A stretch of DNA of 10,761 bases from Polynucleobacter sp. UBA2650 (GCA_002359975.1 DENG01000109.1:12350-23110), one strand, 5' to 3'; positions 1-10,426 are shown, counted from the stretch's first letter. Translations and numbers: made by a program. Notes: generated by a model not told the origin, from the sequence alone.

Positions 1-762
1 GTTGCCAAAACGCTTGGTTTTGAAGGTGTGTGCCAGAACTCACTTGATGCAGTCTCTGACCGTGATTTTGCAATCGAGTTTTGTGCAGCGGCTGCAATGT
101 TCATGATGCACGTATCACGCCTATCTGAAGAACTCATTTTGTGGCTTAGTCCCCGCTTTGGCTTTATTGATCTGCCAGATCGTTTTTGTACGGGTAGCTC
201 CATCATGCCGCAAAAGAAGAATCCTGATGTTCCCGAACTGGCTCGCGGTAAAACAGGTCGGGTCAATGGTGATCTGATAGCGTTACTCACCTTAATGAAG
301 GGTCAGCCTTTAGCGTACAACAAAGACAATCAAGAAGATAAAGAGCCTTTATTTGATGCAGTGGACACGATAGCGCAGACCTTGCAAATCTTTGCCGATA
401 TGGTGCCTCAAATCTCTGTAAACCAAGAAATAATGCTTAGCGCCGCCGAGGAGGGTTTTGCGACAGCAACGGATCTCGCAGATTACTTGGTGAAAAAAGG
501 TATGCCATTTCGGGATGCCCATGAATCTGTAGCGCATGCGGTCAAGTTATGCGTCAAAAAGAATTGTGCTTTGAGCGATCTAAGCCTAGCGGATCTCATT
601 AAAGCTTGCGGCCTAAATCCTAAATCAAACTCAATTGATAAAGATGTATTCACCTTACTAAGCCCCAAAGGATCAGTACACTCCCGTAATCACATCGGCG
701 GGACTGCTCCAAAGCAGGTGCTAGCTGCGATTAAGCGCGCTCGCACTTCGCTAAAAAAATAA
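1..762 (+). CDS. argH: Argininosuccinate lyase, C-terminal part (5' end outside window)
   Basis: ArgH splits argininosuccinate into arginine and fumarate, the last step of arginine synthesis, as a cytoplasmic homotetramer. The reading frame is open from base 1, so about 253 residues are present of roughly 460 to 470 usual for the family; the N-terminal part is off the left edge. Visible are the [11 protein letters not shown] segment (fragment residues 13-23) and the fumarase/aspartase superfamily signature [12 protein letters not shown] (65-76), whose flexible loop carries the catalytic serine. The helical-bundle stretch with [16 protein letters not shown] and the C-terminal [13 protein letters not shown] follow, as expected. 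A GTG at position 28 is in frame but lies inside the conserved core and is not the start. The gene converges with the decarboxylase, with 15 bases between the stops and no clear hairpin there. Identification is secure. Confidence 0.96.
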   Translation, partial: VAKTLGFEGVCQNSLDAVSDRDFAIEFCAAAAMFMMHVSRLSEELILWLSPRFGFIDLPDRFCTGSSIMPQKKNPDVPELARGKTGRVNGDLIALLTLMKGQPLAYNKDNQEDKEPLFDAVDTIAQTLQIFADMVPQISVNQEIMLSAAEEGFATATDLADYLVKKGMPFRDAHESVAHAVKLCVKKNCALSDLSLADLIKACGLNPKSNSIDKDVFTLLSPKGSVHSRNHIGGTAPKQVLAAIKRARTSLKK

Positions 763-777
763 TTGGGGTATTACAAC

Positions 778-3030
778 CTAGGTGCGAACGCAGTCTACGT
801 AGTAGCCGTTATCGCCCTCAGCGTTCTTCACGAGCCCATGAATATCGGTCTCAAATCCAGGGAACTGTTGATTAAAGTCACGGGCAAATCGCAAGTAATC
901 AACGATTGATTTATTAAAACGCTCCCCAGGGATTAGGAGTGGAATGCCGGGCGGATAAGGAGTTACCAGCATTGCGGTAACTCGGCCTTCTAACTCATCA
1001 ATGGGGACTCGATCAATGTCTTTATGAGCCATCTTGCTCCATGCATCAGCCGGAATCATGGCGGGCTCCATATTGGATAAATACATCTCCGTGGTCATGC
1101 GCGCTACATCACGGCTCTTATAAAAAGAATGAATCTGTGCGGAGATCTCTTGCAGGCCTACTCGTTCGTAACGTGGATGTTTTGCAACAAACTCGGGCAA
1201 GACCTTCCATAAGGGCTGGTTCTTATCAAAGTGATCTTTAAATTGCTGGAGTTCGGTCACCAAGGTGTTCCAGCGCCCTTTTGTAATGCCGATGGTGAAC
1301 ATAATGAAGAACGAATATAAGCCGGTCTTCTCCACGATCACGCCGTGCTCAGCAAGATATTTGGTAACAATGCTCGCCGGTATCCCAATCTCTGCAAAAT
1401 TACCTTCGATATCCAGGCCAGGAGTAACGATCGAAGCTTTAATCGGATCGAGCATATTAAAGCCCTTGGCCAGATTACCAAAATCATGCCAATAGGCCTT
1501 GGGTTCTAAGATCCAATCTTCACGCGTACCAATACCCTCATCCGCTAAATGATCGGGGCCCCAGACCTTAAACCACCAGTCAGCGCCAAACTCATCATCC
1601 ACCTTGCGCATTGCTCTACGAAAATCCAATGCTTCCGCAATCGACTCTTCCACCAAGGTGGTGCCGCCTGGTGAATCCATCATGGCAGCCGAGACATCAC
1701 AGGAAGCAATAATGGCGTACTGTGGGCTCGTTGAGGTGTGCATCAAATAAGCCTCATTAAAGCAATCGCGGTCAAGCTTACGTTCTTCAGCATCCTGCAC
1801 TAAAACCTGCGAGGCTTGTGAGAGGCCCGCTAATAATTTATGGGTTGATTGGGTCGAGAACATCATGCTCTTCTTAGTGCGCTTACGGTTTTGCCCGAAA
1901 GCGTGCATATCTTGATAGAAGGGATGAAAGGCGGCGTGTGGTAACCACGCTTCATCAAAATGCAAGCTGTCTACCTTACCATCGAGCATCGACTTGATCA
2001 TCTCGACGTTATACAAAATGCCATCATAGGTACTCTGTGTAATGGTTAATACACGGGGTACGACATTCTTATCTTTAATAAAGGGGTTGGCATCAATCTT
2101 CTTCTTGATGTTGGCCCACTCAAACTCCTCTTTGGGAATGGGGCCAATAATGCCCAAATGATTCCGGGTTGGCATTAGAAACACTGGTATAGCGCCCATC
2201 ATCATGATTGAATGAATCACTGATTTATGGCAATTGCGGTCTACCAAGACCACGTCGCCTGGGGCAACGGTCGAATGCCAGACAATTTTGTTAGAGGTTG
2301 ATGTGCCATTGGTGACAAAGAACAAATGGTCTGCACTAAAGATTCGGGCAGCATTGCGCTCACTCGCTACTACTGGGCCCGTATGGTCTAGTAACTGGCC
2401 AAGCTCTTCCACCGCATTACAAACATCGGCGCGTAACATGTTCTCCCCAAAGAACTGATGGAACATCCGGCCAACAGGACTCTTTAGAAAAGCAACTCCA
2501 CCCGAGTGTCCCGGGCAATGCCAAGAATAAGAGCCCTCTGAGGCATAGTGTGTGAGCGCTCGAAAGAATGGAGGGGCTAAAGAATCTAAATACACCTTCG
2601 CCTCACGAATAATATGGCGCGCTACGAACTCAGGAGTATCTTCGTTCATATGAATGAAGCCATGTAACTCGCGCAAGATATCGTTAGGAATGTGGCGTGA
2701 GGTCCGGGTCTCACCGTACAAGAAGATCGGAATATCTTCATTACGCTTTCGTACCTCGACCACAAAGGAGCGTAGATTGCTGATCGCAGGAAGATCACTT
2801 TCGTCTGCATCAATTGCTGCATCAAACTCTTCATCATCAATCGACAAAATAAAGCATGATGCACGTGAGGCCTGTTGTGCAAACGAGGTGAGATCACCAT
2901 AACTGGTGAGGCCAATCACCTCAATCCCCTCCCCCTCAATGGCAAGTGCTAAATCGCGAATGCCTGAACCTGAAATATTTTCAGAACGGAAGTCTTCATC
3001 AATGATGATGATCGGAAAACGAAATTTCAT
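778..3030 (-). CDS. Arg/Lys/Orn decarboxylase, PLP fold type I (AdiA-like)
   Basis: This is a cytoplasmic pyridoxal-phosphate enzyme that decarboxylates a basic amino acid to a polyamine or its precursor (agmatine, cadaverine or putrescine). The 750 residues match the length of E. coli AdiA (about 755) better than CadA, LdcC or SpeC (about 711-715). Residues 1-145 form the receiver-like wing domain. The PLP domain contains WHCPGHSGG (170-178), HFDEAW (357-362, with D359 as the PLP-ring aspartate) and the lysine signature STQSTHKLL, with K398 as the Schiff-base lysine. The C-terminal domain has PYPPGIP (691-697) and ends in an AdiA-like FPGFE segment. The ATG at 3030 lies 5 bases after the dcd stop, so the two are probably co-transcribed and translationally coupled; no strong Shine-Dalgarno is visible. 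The family call is firm. Substrate is not decided: AdiA resemblance suggests arginine, but betaproteobacterial relatives are often annotated as ornithine or lysine decarboxylases. Confidence 0.93.
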   Translation of the reverse strand: MKFRFPIIIIDEDFRSENISGSGIRDLALAIEGEGIEVIGLTSYGDLTSFAQQASRASCFILSIDDEEFDAAIDADESDLPAISNLRSFVVEVRKRNEDIPIFLYGETRTSRHIPNDILRELHGFIHMNEDTPEFVARHIIREAKVYLDSLAPPFFRALTHYASEGSYSWHCPGHSGGVAFLKSPVGRMFHQFFGENMLRADVCNAVEELGQLLDHTGPVVASERNAARIFSADHLFFVTNGTSTSNKIVWHSTVAPGDVVLVDRNCHKSVIHSIMMMGAIPVFLMPTRNHLGIIGPIPKEEFEWANIKKKIDANPFIKDKNVVPRVLTITQSTYDGILYNVEMIKSMLDGKVDSLHFDEAWLPHAAFHPFYQDMHAFGQNRKRTKKSMMFSTQSTHKLLAGLSQASQVLVQDAEERKLDRDCFNEAYLMHTSTSPQYAIIASCDVSAAMMDSPGGTTLVEESIAEALDFRRAMRKVDDEFGADWWFKVWGPDHLADEGIGTREDWILEPKAYWHDFGNLAKGFNMLDPIKASIVTPGLDIEGNFAEIGIPASIVTKYLAEHGVIVEKTGLYSFFIMFTIGITKGRWNTLVTELQQFKDHFDKNQPLWKVLPEFVAKHPRYERVGLQEISAQIHSFYKSRDVARMTTEMYLSNMEPAMIPADAWSKMAHKDIDRVPIDELEGRVTAMLVTPYPPGIPLLIPGERFNKSIVDYLRFARDFNQQFPGFETDIHGLVKNAEGDNGYYVDCVRT

Positions 3031-3035
3031 GATGA

Positions 3036-3602
3036 CTAGGTCTTTGGTAGAGTAACGCCGTGCTGACCTTGGTATTTGCCGCCGCGGTCTTTATAGGAGG
3101 TGCCACACACTTCATCGCTCTCGAAGAAAAGTACTTGAGCGCACCCTTCGCCTGCATAAATTTTGGCAGGCAATGGGGTCGTGTTTGAGAACTCGAGGGT
3201 GACATACCCCTCCCACTCTGGCTCAAATGGTGTGACGTTCACGATAATGCCGCAACGTGCATAGGTGCTTTTACCCACACAGATAGTTAAGACACTTCGC
3301 GGGATCTTGAAATACTCCACTGTCCGCGCCAATGCAAAGGAGTTGGGCGGGATGATACAGACATCACCCTTGAAATCCACAAACGATTTTTCATCAAACT
3401 GCTTAGGATCAACAATGGTGCTGTTGATGTTCGTAAAGATCTTGAACTCGTCGGCACAGCGAATGTCATAGCCATAGCTGGAGGTGCCATAACTCACAAT
3501 TTTTTGGCCGGCGTCATTGGTGCGGATCTGGCCAGGCTCGAAGGGGCTAATCATCCCTTCCTCTGCCATCCGCCGTATCCAGTGATCAGATTTAATAGTC
3601 AT
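3036..3602 (-). CDS. dcd: dCTP deaminase
   Basis: Dcd deaminates dCTP to dUTP, the main route to dUMP for thymidylate synthesis in Gram-negative bacteria; it acts as a cytoplasmic trimer. The 188 residues are the normal length (E. coli 193). The signature region reads [10 protein letters not shown] (110-119) with R116 and S112 at the conserved active-site positions, then [17 protein letters not shown], where E137 matches the catalytic glutamate of E. coli Dcd (E138). The C-terminus [15 protein letters not shown] is the nucleotide-covering tail. The N-terminus [18 protein letters not shown] matches betaproteobacterial Dcd as remembered, so the ATG at 3602 is preferred although no Shine-Dalgarno is obvious. 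It sits 55 bases after fdhD and 5 bases before the decarboxylase. A TACAAT hexamer close upstream might be a separate promoter. Identification is secure. Confidence 0.96.
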   Translation of the reverse strand: MTIKSDHWIRRMAEEGMISPFEPGQIRTNDAGQKIVSYGTSSYGYDIRCADEFKIFTNINSTIVDPKQFDEKSFVDFKGDVCIIPPNSFALARTVEYFKIPRSVLTICVGKSTYARCGIIVNVTPFEPEWEGYVTLEFSNTTPLPAKIYAGEGCAQVLFFESDEVCGTSYKDRGGKYQGQHGVTLPKT

Positions 3603-3608
3603 GGCGGG

Positions 3609-3614
3609 ATTGTA
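3609..3614 (-). promoter_or_regulatory. Possible -10 element upstream of dcd
   Basis: On the minus strand TACAAT (five of six to the sigma-70 consensus) ends 6 bases before the dcd ATG. The hexamer 17 bases upstream, TGCCCA, is only a three-of-six -35 and lies in a short palindrome. If used, transcription would start at or next to the dcd start codon, giving a leaderless or nearly leaderless message. Read-through from fdhD is an equally good explanation for dcd expression. This is a weak call from sequence alone. Confidence 0.22.
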
Positions 3615-3623
3615 AGACTTTCA

Positions 3624-3637
3624 TGCCCAACTGGGCA
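3624..3637. repeat. Short palindrome in the fdhD-dcd spacer
   Basis: TGCCCA and TGGGCA are inverted arms of six bases separated by AC, giving a nearly perfect 14-bp palindrome in the middle of the 55-bp spacer. No run of T follows on the minus strand, so it does not look like an intrinsic terminator. It overlaps the place where a -35 box for dcd would sit, so it could be an operator or a chance palindrome. Confidence 0.3.
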
Positions 3638-3657
3638 GAAGCGGGGGCTTTAAAGGC

Positions 3658-4497
3658 CTAGCTTGTCTGAAAAACCACACGCTCTGGGGCGTTATAGATC
3701 TCAAAGTGCTTACCCGAACAGCGGGACAGTAAGGTCAGGTGGGTCTTGCGAGCCAGTTCTAAGCCCATTTGCGTGACCCCAGAACGGGTGAGTAGGAAGG
3801 GAATACCCATCTGAGCCCCCTTGATCACCATCTCGGAGGTCAGGCGGCCAGTGGTAAAGAAAATCAGGTCATCGCCTTGACGGTTTGCCAACCACATCAG
3901 GCCCGAGATCGAATCCACAGCATTATGACGGCCAACATCCTCGATTAGATGAAGGAGCTGCACCTTTTCTCCGGCGCGCTCAAACACCGCACAGGCGTGT
4001 ACTGAGCCTGCTTTTTTGTAGATGGTTTCATGTGCCCGAATCTGCTCTAGCAGATCTACAATCGCAGCTTGATGAAGTTTAGGACCCTCTGGTAAGCGAA
4101 TTTGTGCCATATCTTCCATCAGGCCCCCGAACATGGTGCCCTGACCACAGCCAGTGGTCACCACCCGTTTGCTGGTGATTGCCTCGATATCGACAGTGCT
4201 TCGCCGTGTTTTAACTGCCGCAGAATCGGTTTCCCAATCCACCTGGATACTTTCGATATCTTCGGGCGACTCCACCAAACGTTGATTGCGTAAATAGCCC
4301 AATACCAGGGCCTCAGGAGCAGATCCCAGGGTCATTAAGGTGACAACCTCTCGTTTGTCGAGATAAATGGTCAGAGAGCGCTCACCGGGGATAAACGTAG
4401 GCTTGCGACGCCCCAACTCGTCGATAATCTCCACCTCATGTACCACCGGTACGGAGGCATTACTCATTGTGATTGGGTGTTCCCCGCTTGCAGCCAT
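3658..4497 (-). CDS. fdhD: Formate dehydrogenase accessory sulfurtransferase FdhD
   Basis: FdhD carries sulfur from the cysteine desulfurase IscS to the molybdenum bis-guanine-dinucleotide cofactor before it enters formate dehydrogenase. The 279 residues match the family length. Visible are the loop TTGCGQGTMFGG (114-125), the cofactor-binding block IEDVGRHNAVD (185-195) and the TTGRLTSEMV strand (215-224). The loop holds one cysteine, C117; the second cysteine of the E. coli CxxC motif is G120 here. This may be normal for the betaproteobacterial branch. The ATG at 4497 is supported by GGAG five bases upstream; another in-frame ATG at codon 11 is less likely. It is the first gene of the fdhD-dcd-decarboxylase run and divergent from metG. 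No formate dehydrogenase subunit gene lies in the window, so the client is encoded elsewhere. Confidence 0.93.
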   Translation of the reverse strand: MAASGEHPITMSNASVPVVHEVEIIDELGRRKPTFIPGERSLTIYLDKREVVTLMTLGSAPEALVLGYLRNQRLVESPEDIESIQVDWETDSAAVKTRRSTVDIEAITSKRVVTTGCGQGTMFGGLMEDMAQIRLPEGPKLHQAAIVDLLEQIRAHETIYKKAGSVHACAVFERAGEKVQLLHLIEDVGRHNAVDSISGLMWLANRQGDDLIFFTTGRLTSEMVIKGAQMGIPFLLTRSGVTQMGLELARKTHLTLLSRCSGKHFEIYNAPERVVFQTS

Positions 4498-4616
4498 TGT
4501 GTCTCCATGATGCCAAACTAAACCCTATTTTGAGCTTATTTTGATCATTTAACCATTGTTGCCGACCATCACTTTAACCGCAGACTAAAATCATTGCTGA
4601 ATCGATAAAAATAAAT
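4498..4616. promoter_or_regulatory. Divergent fdhD / metG intergenic region
   Basis: These 119 bases must hold the promoters for both fdhD (left) and metG (right). They are clearly more A+T-rich than the flanking genes. On the plus strand TAAAAT at 4586-4591 is a reasonable -10 for metG, leaving a leader of about 20 bases, but the nearest TTGCCG-type -35 is 21 bases away, too far for a good promoter. On the minus strand the GGAG before fdhD is clear, while the -10 candidates, such as AAAATA, are only generic A+T runs. No riboswitch or T-box-like structure was seen before metG. Confidence 0.4.
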
Positions 4617-6275
4617 ATGCGTCAACTTCTAGTCACTTCCGCCCTGCCCTATGCCAACGGCCAAATCCACATTGGTCATTTGGTGGAATACGTACAAACC
4701 GATATTTGGGTGCGCTTTCAGAGAATGCGTGGTCATGAGGTCCATTATGTGGGCGCCGATGATACGCATGGCACGCCGATCATGTTGCGCGCTGAGAAAG
4801 AAGGGATCAGCCCCAAAGAGCTCATTGATAAGGTCTGGCATGAGCACAAGCGAGACTTCGATCACTTTTTAATTTCTTTCGATCACTACTACACCACCGA
4901 TAGCCCTGAAAATGAGATGCTCTCACGCGAGATCTACCTCAAATTACGCGATGCCGGTTTAATTGAGAAGCGCGCGATTGAGCAAGCCTACGATCCCGTT
5001 AAAGAAATGTTTCTGCCAGATCGTTTCATTAAAGGTAACTGTCCAAAATGCGGTGCCGCCGATCAATATGGCGATTCTTGTGAAAAATGCGGCGCCACTT
5101 ATGCACCAACCGATCTCAAAAATCCGTATTCGGTGGTGAGCGGCGCCACCCCCATTCGAAAAGTATCGGATCATTATTTTTTCAAGCTGTCAGACCCCCG
5201 TTGCGAATCCTTTCTTAGGGAGTGGACTCAAGTAAAGACCCCCTTACAAAGCGAAGCAAAAAATAAGATGAAAGAATGGGTTGGCATTGATGGAGATAGC
5301 AAGCTGGGTGACTGGGACATCTCACGCGATGCGCCTTACTTCGGCTTTGAGATCCCCGATGCACCGGGTAAATATTTTTATGTCTGGCTCGATGCCCCGA
5401 TTGGCTACTACGCCAGCTTTCTGAAGTACTGCAAGGCTAAGGGTCTGAGCTTTGATGATTGGGTTAAGCCTGACAGCAAGACTGAGCAATACCATTTCAT
5501 TGGTAAAGATATTTTGTATTTCCACACTCTATTCTGGCCGGCAACCCTGCATTTTTCTGGTTACCGTACCCCCACCAATATCTTTGCTCATGGCTTCTTA
5601 ACAGTGGATGGTGAGAAGATGAGCAAATCACGGGGCACCTTGATATCTGCACATAGTGTGATTGAAGCAGGCCTTAATCCTGAATGGTTCCGCTATTACT
5701 TTGCGACCAAGTTAAATGCCAGCATGGAAGATCTTGATCTCAATTTGCAGGATTTTGTGGCGCGTGTTAATAGTGATCTCTTAGGTAAGTACATCAATAT
5801 CGCGAGTCGTAGCGCTGGATTTTTAGTAAAACGCTTTGAGGGTCGAGTCTCCGATAGCGCCATGGCTCATCCCCTTCTTAGCACCATCACCAATGCAAAT
5901 ACAAGTATTGCTGAACTGTATGAGTCACGGGAATATGCCAAAGCAATTCGCCAGGTCATGGAACTGGCTGATCTAGTGAATGGCTTTGTGGATGAGAACA
6001 AACCATGGGATCTAGCTAAAGATCCTGCCCGCAGTGATCAACTGCATGAGGTTTGTAGCGTAATCCTCGAGTCCTTCCGCTGCTTGAGCCTTTACCTCAA
6101 GCCCGTATTGCCCCAGCTCGTTGCCAATGTAGAGATTTTCTTGGGAGTGCCAACAATGCAATGGCAAGATATCCAAACCCCCTTGCAGAGCAGTTCGCCG
6201 ATTCAACCCTACAAACATTTGATGACGCGGGTTGAGCAAACCCAGCTTGACGAACTACTAAAACTCAATCTTTAA
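4617..6275 (+). CDS. metG: Methionyl-tRNA synthetase, short form lacking the C-terminal tRNA-binding domain
   Basis: MetG charges tRNA-Met, including the initiator, with methionine in the cytoplasm. The class I ATP-site motif is HIGH-type, HIGH (18-21) after PYANGQI, and the second is KMSKS (334-338). The connective-peptide domain has two cysteine pairs, C142/C145 and C155/C158, expected to bind zinc. The anticodon-binding helical domain occupies about 370-540, including [11 protein letters not shown] (458-468). The protein stops at residue 552, just after the LMTRVE segment; E. coli (about 677) and many Burkholderiales enzymes continue with a linker and an OB-fold tRNA-binding domain. No such domain is found in any frame in the 69 bases before the next gene, so this looks like a natural short form rather than a frameshift. 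No clear Shine-Dalgarno precedes the ATG, but the N-terminus [15 protein letters not shown] fits the family. Confidence 0.96.
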   Translation: MRQLLVTSALPYANGQIHIGHLVEYVQTDIWVRFQRMRGHEVHYVGADDTHGTPIMLRAEKEGISPKELIDKVWHEHKRDFDHFLISFDHYYTTDSPENEMLSREIYLKLRDAGLIEKRAIEQAYDPVKEMFLPDRFIKGNCPKCGAADQYGDSCEKCGATYAPTDLKNPYSVVSGATPIRKVSDHYFFKLSDPRCESFLREWTQVKTPLQSEAKNKMKEWVGIDGDSKLGDWDISRDAPYFGFEIPDAPGKYFYVWLDAPIGYYASFLKYCKAKGLSFDDWVKPDSKTEQYHFIGKDILYFHTLFWPATLHFSGYRTPTNIFAHGFLTVDGEKMSKSRGTLISAHSVIEAGLNPEWFRYYFATKLNASMEDLDLNLQDFVARVNSDLLGKYINIASRSAGFLVKRFEGRVSDSAMAHPLLSTITNANTSIAELYESREYAKAIRQVMELADLVNGFVDENKPWDLAKDPARSDQLHEVCSVILESFRCLSLYLKPVLPQLVANVEIFLGVPTMQWQDIQTPLQSSSPIQPYKHLMTRVEQTQLDELLKLNL

Positions 6276-6277
6276 GG

Positions 6278-6305
6278 CCCCATCCAAAAATCGTTAATAA
6301 TGGGG
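6278..6305 (+). terminator. Possible weak terminator after metG
   Basis: CCCCAT (6278-6283) pairs with ATGGGG (6300-6305) across a 16-base A+T-rich loop, starting two bases after the metG stop. A T-rich stretch follows only after about ten bases (CTGTTTTATT), so this is not a textbook intrinsic terminator. metG could read through into DUF3460-scpA-panC. Confidence 0.3.
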
Positions 6306-6344
6306 GGTAGTAGATTCTGTTTTATTCCATAACCTATTGATTTT

Positions 6345-6525
6345 ATGAAGAAATATAAATCTCAAGTCACTCAATTTTTGGAGCAACTCAAGGCCCAAAA
6401 ACCGCATCTCGAACAATCGCAGCGAGAAGGTCGAGCCCTCTTATGGGATAAAACTCCTCAAAACCCCGAAGAGATGCGACGCACCAAACTAGCCCGCATT
6501 AAACAGCGTTCTTACGTTTACAGTA

Positions 6526-6533
<8 letters not shown>
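6345..6533 (+). CDS. DUF3460 family small protein
   Basis: This 62-residue, highly charged soluble protein has no signal peptide or membrane segment. It matches what I remember of DUF3460 proteins of Burkholderiales: an N-terminal YKSQVTQFLEQLK helix, a central EGRALLWDK motif (residues 28-36) and a C-terminus ending in KQRSYVYSNE. Function is unknown. Its last 8 bases overlap the scpA start, and as far as I recall it sits before scpA and panC in relatives, so it is probably translated with the kleisin. The strongly basic middle and C-terminus (RRTKLARIKQR) would allow nucleic-acid or protein contact, but that is only inference. No strong Shine-Dalgarno precedes the ATG. The gene is real on conservation and context. 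Confidence 0.85.
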
Positions 6534-8241
<1,708 letters not shown>

Positions 8242-8245
<4 letters not shown>

Positions 8246-9177
8246 GCGTCAAAGAACTGGCCAAGTTGAAATCCTAACGAAGCGCTGAGTTCTGCTCCAG
8301 ACACCTTACTTCCTTTACCTACCTTAGCTTTTAGGATCTCGATCTGACCGCCATGACAGGCGACCTTAAACGAATCATTGCCGATCTCAACAATCTCGCC
8401 AGGCTTACCTTTGACTGATCCAAAAGTTGCTGTGACATGTTTGCGCACATCATAGATTTGGACCTTCTCACCATTTAATGGAGTCCATGCGCCCGGCGCC
8501 GGATTACAGGCACGAATCAAGTTATATATCTGGTTAACATGATTTGACCAATGAATACGCGCCGCCGCCTGATCGAACCAACCTTCATAATTAGCCTGTG
8601 ACTCGTCTTGCACAATCTCTTTATGTTTACCTGCTGCCACTAAATCAGCAGCCTCTAGCAATGCTTGGATACCTAATGGGAAAAGGTGGTTGAAGTAAAC
8701 CTGACCTAGTGTGTCATCGGGTCCGATCGGAGCCTCTTTTTGCAAAATGATTTCGCCCTCGTCCAAACCATCAGAGGGGCGAAAAATAGTTAAGCCGGTT
8801 TTGGTCTCACCCAATGCAATCGACCATCCAATCGCACTGGGGCCGCGATACTTAGGCAGCAAGGAAGGGTGATATTGAATAGTTCCAAAGCGGGGGATCT
8901 TGACTAAATCTTGCGGCACAAATTGCAATACATAAGCCATCACGCAAATATCGGCCTTGCTATCACGCATCGCTTGGGCAGCCTCTGGACCTTTCAGGCT
9001 CGGAAATTGCAGCATGGTAAGACCGCGGGCTAATGCGGTCTCCTTTAAGATCTCAGGCTTAGTCGCCTTGGGATTATCAGGAGGACAAAATACAGCAACG
9101 ACTTCATCGCCCCGCTCTAAAAATGCCTCTAGGGCTGCCTTACCAAAGTCTTGACTACCAATCAGAGCCACGCGCAT
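8242..9177 (-). CDS. Formyltransferase-fold protein like the hydrolase domain of 10-formyl-THF dehydrogenase
   Basis: The 311 residues form an N-terminal formyl-transferase domain (about 1-185) and a C-terminal FMT/FDH-type OB domain (about 205-305). The core IQYHPSLLPKYRG (100-112) and SDGLDEGEI (135-143) put H103 and D139 at the catalytic His and Asp positions (H106 and D142 of rat FDH). The Asn of the classical Asn-His-Asp set of Fmt is Q101; FDH has Ile there. Further matches to the ALDH1L1 N-terminal domain are LFPLGI (165-170), NYEG (196-199), AAARIHW (204-210) and ACNPAPGAWT (223-232). Automatic tools may label it methionyl-tRNA formyltransferase, but I expect folate 10-formyl hydrolysis or formyl transfer. 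It lies one base downstream of frc and is surely co-transcribed, which suggests handling of formyl groups from formyl-CoA. Fold: confident. Reaction: open. Confidence 0.85.
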
Positions 9178-9178
9178 A

Positions 9179-10426
9179 TTAGATTACTTTCTTGTGGCGT
9201 AAATCAATCAATTGATCGACATTAAATCCTAACTCTTGCAAGATCTCATCGGTATGTTCGCCCAATAATGGCGATCGGGTCACTTCCGTTGGACTGTCGG
9301 ATAGCTTAATGGGATTGCCGACGGTCAGGTACTTGCCGCGGATTGGATGATCTACCTCAACCACGGTACCCGTTGCTCGAAGTGCGGGCTCCTCCGCAAT
9401 TTCTTTCATGGATAAGATCGGGCCACACGGCACATCGTATTTATTGAGAATATTCATCACCTCAAACTTGGTTAAGGTCATGGTCCATTTCTCGATCTCT
9501 GCAAAGATACCCATCAAACGGGGTAAGCGCGCCATTGGCGAAGCATAATCTTTATCGGTAATCCAATCCTCGCGACCAATCACCTTACAAATTGCCTCCC
9601 AAACAGCTGCCTGCACGACAACATAAATATAAGAATTAGGGTCCGTTTCCCAGCCTTTGCATTTCAGAATCCAGCCAGGCTGTCCCCCGCCCGATGCATT
9701 TCCAGCACGGGGCACTGCATCACCAAACTTGCCGTTGGGAAACTGGGGATATTCTTGCATCGTACCGTTACGATCCAGGCGCTGTTGATCGCGTAGCTTT
9801 ACGCGACACAGATTTAATACAGCATCTTGCATCGCGGCATTAACCTTCTGACCCTTACCAGAATGAGTACGGTGATATAGCGCGGTCACAATCCCCAACG
9901 CAAGGTGCAAACCAGTACCGCTATCACCAATCTGAGCGCCAGTAACTAGAGGTGGGCCATCATCAAATCCTGTAGTGGATGCTGAGCCGCCAGCACATTG
10001 CGCAACGTTCTCATAAACCTTGCAGTCCTCATAGGGGCCGGGGCCAAAGCCTTTGATCGAGGCCATGATCATGCCCGGATTGAGCGATTGGATATGCTCC
10101 CAAGTAAAACCCATGCGATCCAAGGCGCCGGGTGCGAAGTTCTCAACTAAAACATCGCACTTCTTGATTAAGCGCTCCAGAATGTCTTTACCTTCAGGTG
10201 TTTTAGTGTTTACTGTGATCGAACGCTTGTTGTGGTTCAGCATGGTGAAATACAAACTATCCGCATCAGGAATGTCTTGTAATTGATTACGTGTAGCATC
10301 CCCTTCGCCCGAGCGCTCTACCTTAATAACGTCTGCGCCAAACCAAGCCAGTAGCTGCGTGCAGGTTGGTCCTGATTGAACATGGGTGAAATCAAGGATC
10401 TTGATCCCCTCAAGTGCTTTTGCCAT
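9179..10426 (-). CDS. frc: Formyl-CoA:oxalate CoA-transferase (YfdW-like)
   Basis: Frc moves CoA from formyl-CoA to oxalate, giving oxalyl-CoA and formate; oxalyl-CoA decarboxylase then regenerates formyl-CoA. The 415 residues match E. coli YfdW (416) and Oxalobacter Frc (428). Evidence includes DFTHVQSGP (12-20, with Q17), [18 protein letters not shown] (94-111), the nucleophile segment [10 protein letters not shown] (163-172) with D168 equivalent to Asp169, [20 protein letters not shown] (199-218) and [18 protein letters not shown] (247-264). Position 48 is Gln as in YfdW, not Trp as in Oxalobacter. The first glycine of the GGGG loop is Ser (S245), and D155 replaces a usual Trp. The ATG at 10426 has AGGA seven bases upstream. 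The gene has its own leader after a terminator and is followed at once by the formyltransferase gene. Confidence 0.95.
   Translation of the reverse strand: MAKALEGIKILDFTHVQSGPTCTQLLAWFGADVIKVERSGEGDATRNQLQDIPDADSLYFTMLNHNKRSITVNTKTPEGKDILERLIKKCDVLVENFAPGALDRMGFTWEHIQSLNPGMIMASIKGFGPGPYEDCKVYENVAQCAGGSASTTGFDDGPPLVTGAQIGDSGTGLHLALGIVTALYHRTHSGKGQKVNAAMQDAVLNLCRVKLRDQQRLDRNGTMQEYPQFPNGKFGDAVPRAGNASGGGQPGWILKCKGWETDPNSYIYVVVQAAVWEAICKVIGREDWITDKDYASPMARLPRLMGIFAEIEKWTMTLTKFEVMNILNKYDVPCGPILSMKEIAEEPALRATGTVVEVDHPIRGKYLTVGNPIKLSDSPTEVTRSPLLGEHTDEILQELGFNVDQLIDLRHKKVI

Noticed and set aside
28..30. GTG as start of argH
   Set aside because: The frame is open to base 1 and the GTG lies just before the conserved [11 protein letters not shown] segment, far inside a normal argininosuccinate lyase.
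2646..2915. Minus-strand 89-codon frame inside the decarboxylase gene
   Set aside because: It overlaps the conserved decarboxylase frame completely and has no recognisable domain or ribosome site; it is a shadow frame.
6276..6344. Frameshifted remainder of the MetG tRNA-binding domain
   Set aside because: Only 69 bases precede the next gene, and no frame gives residues like that domain.
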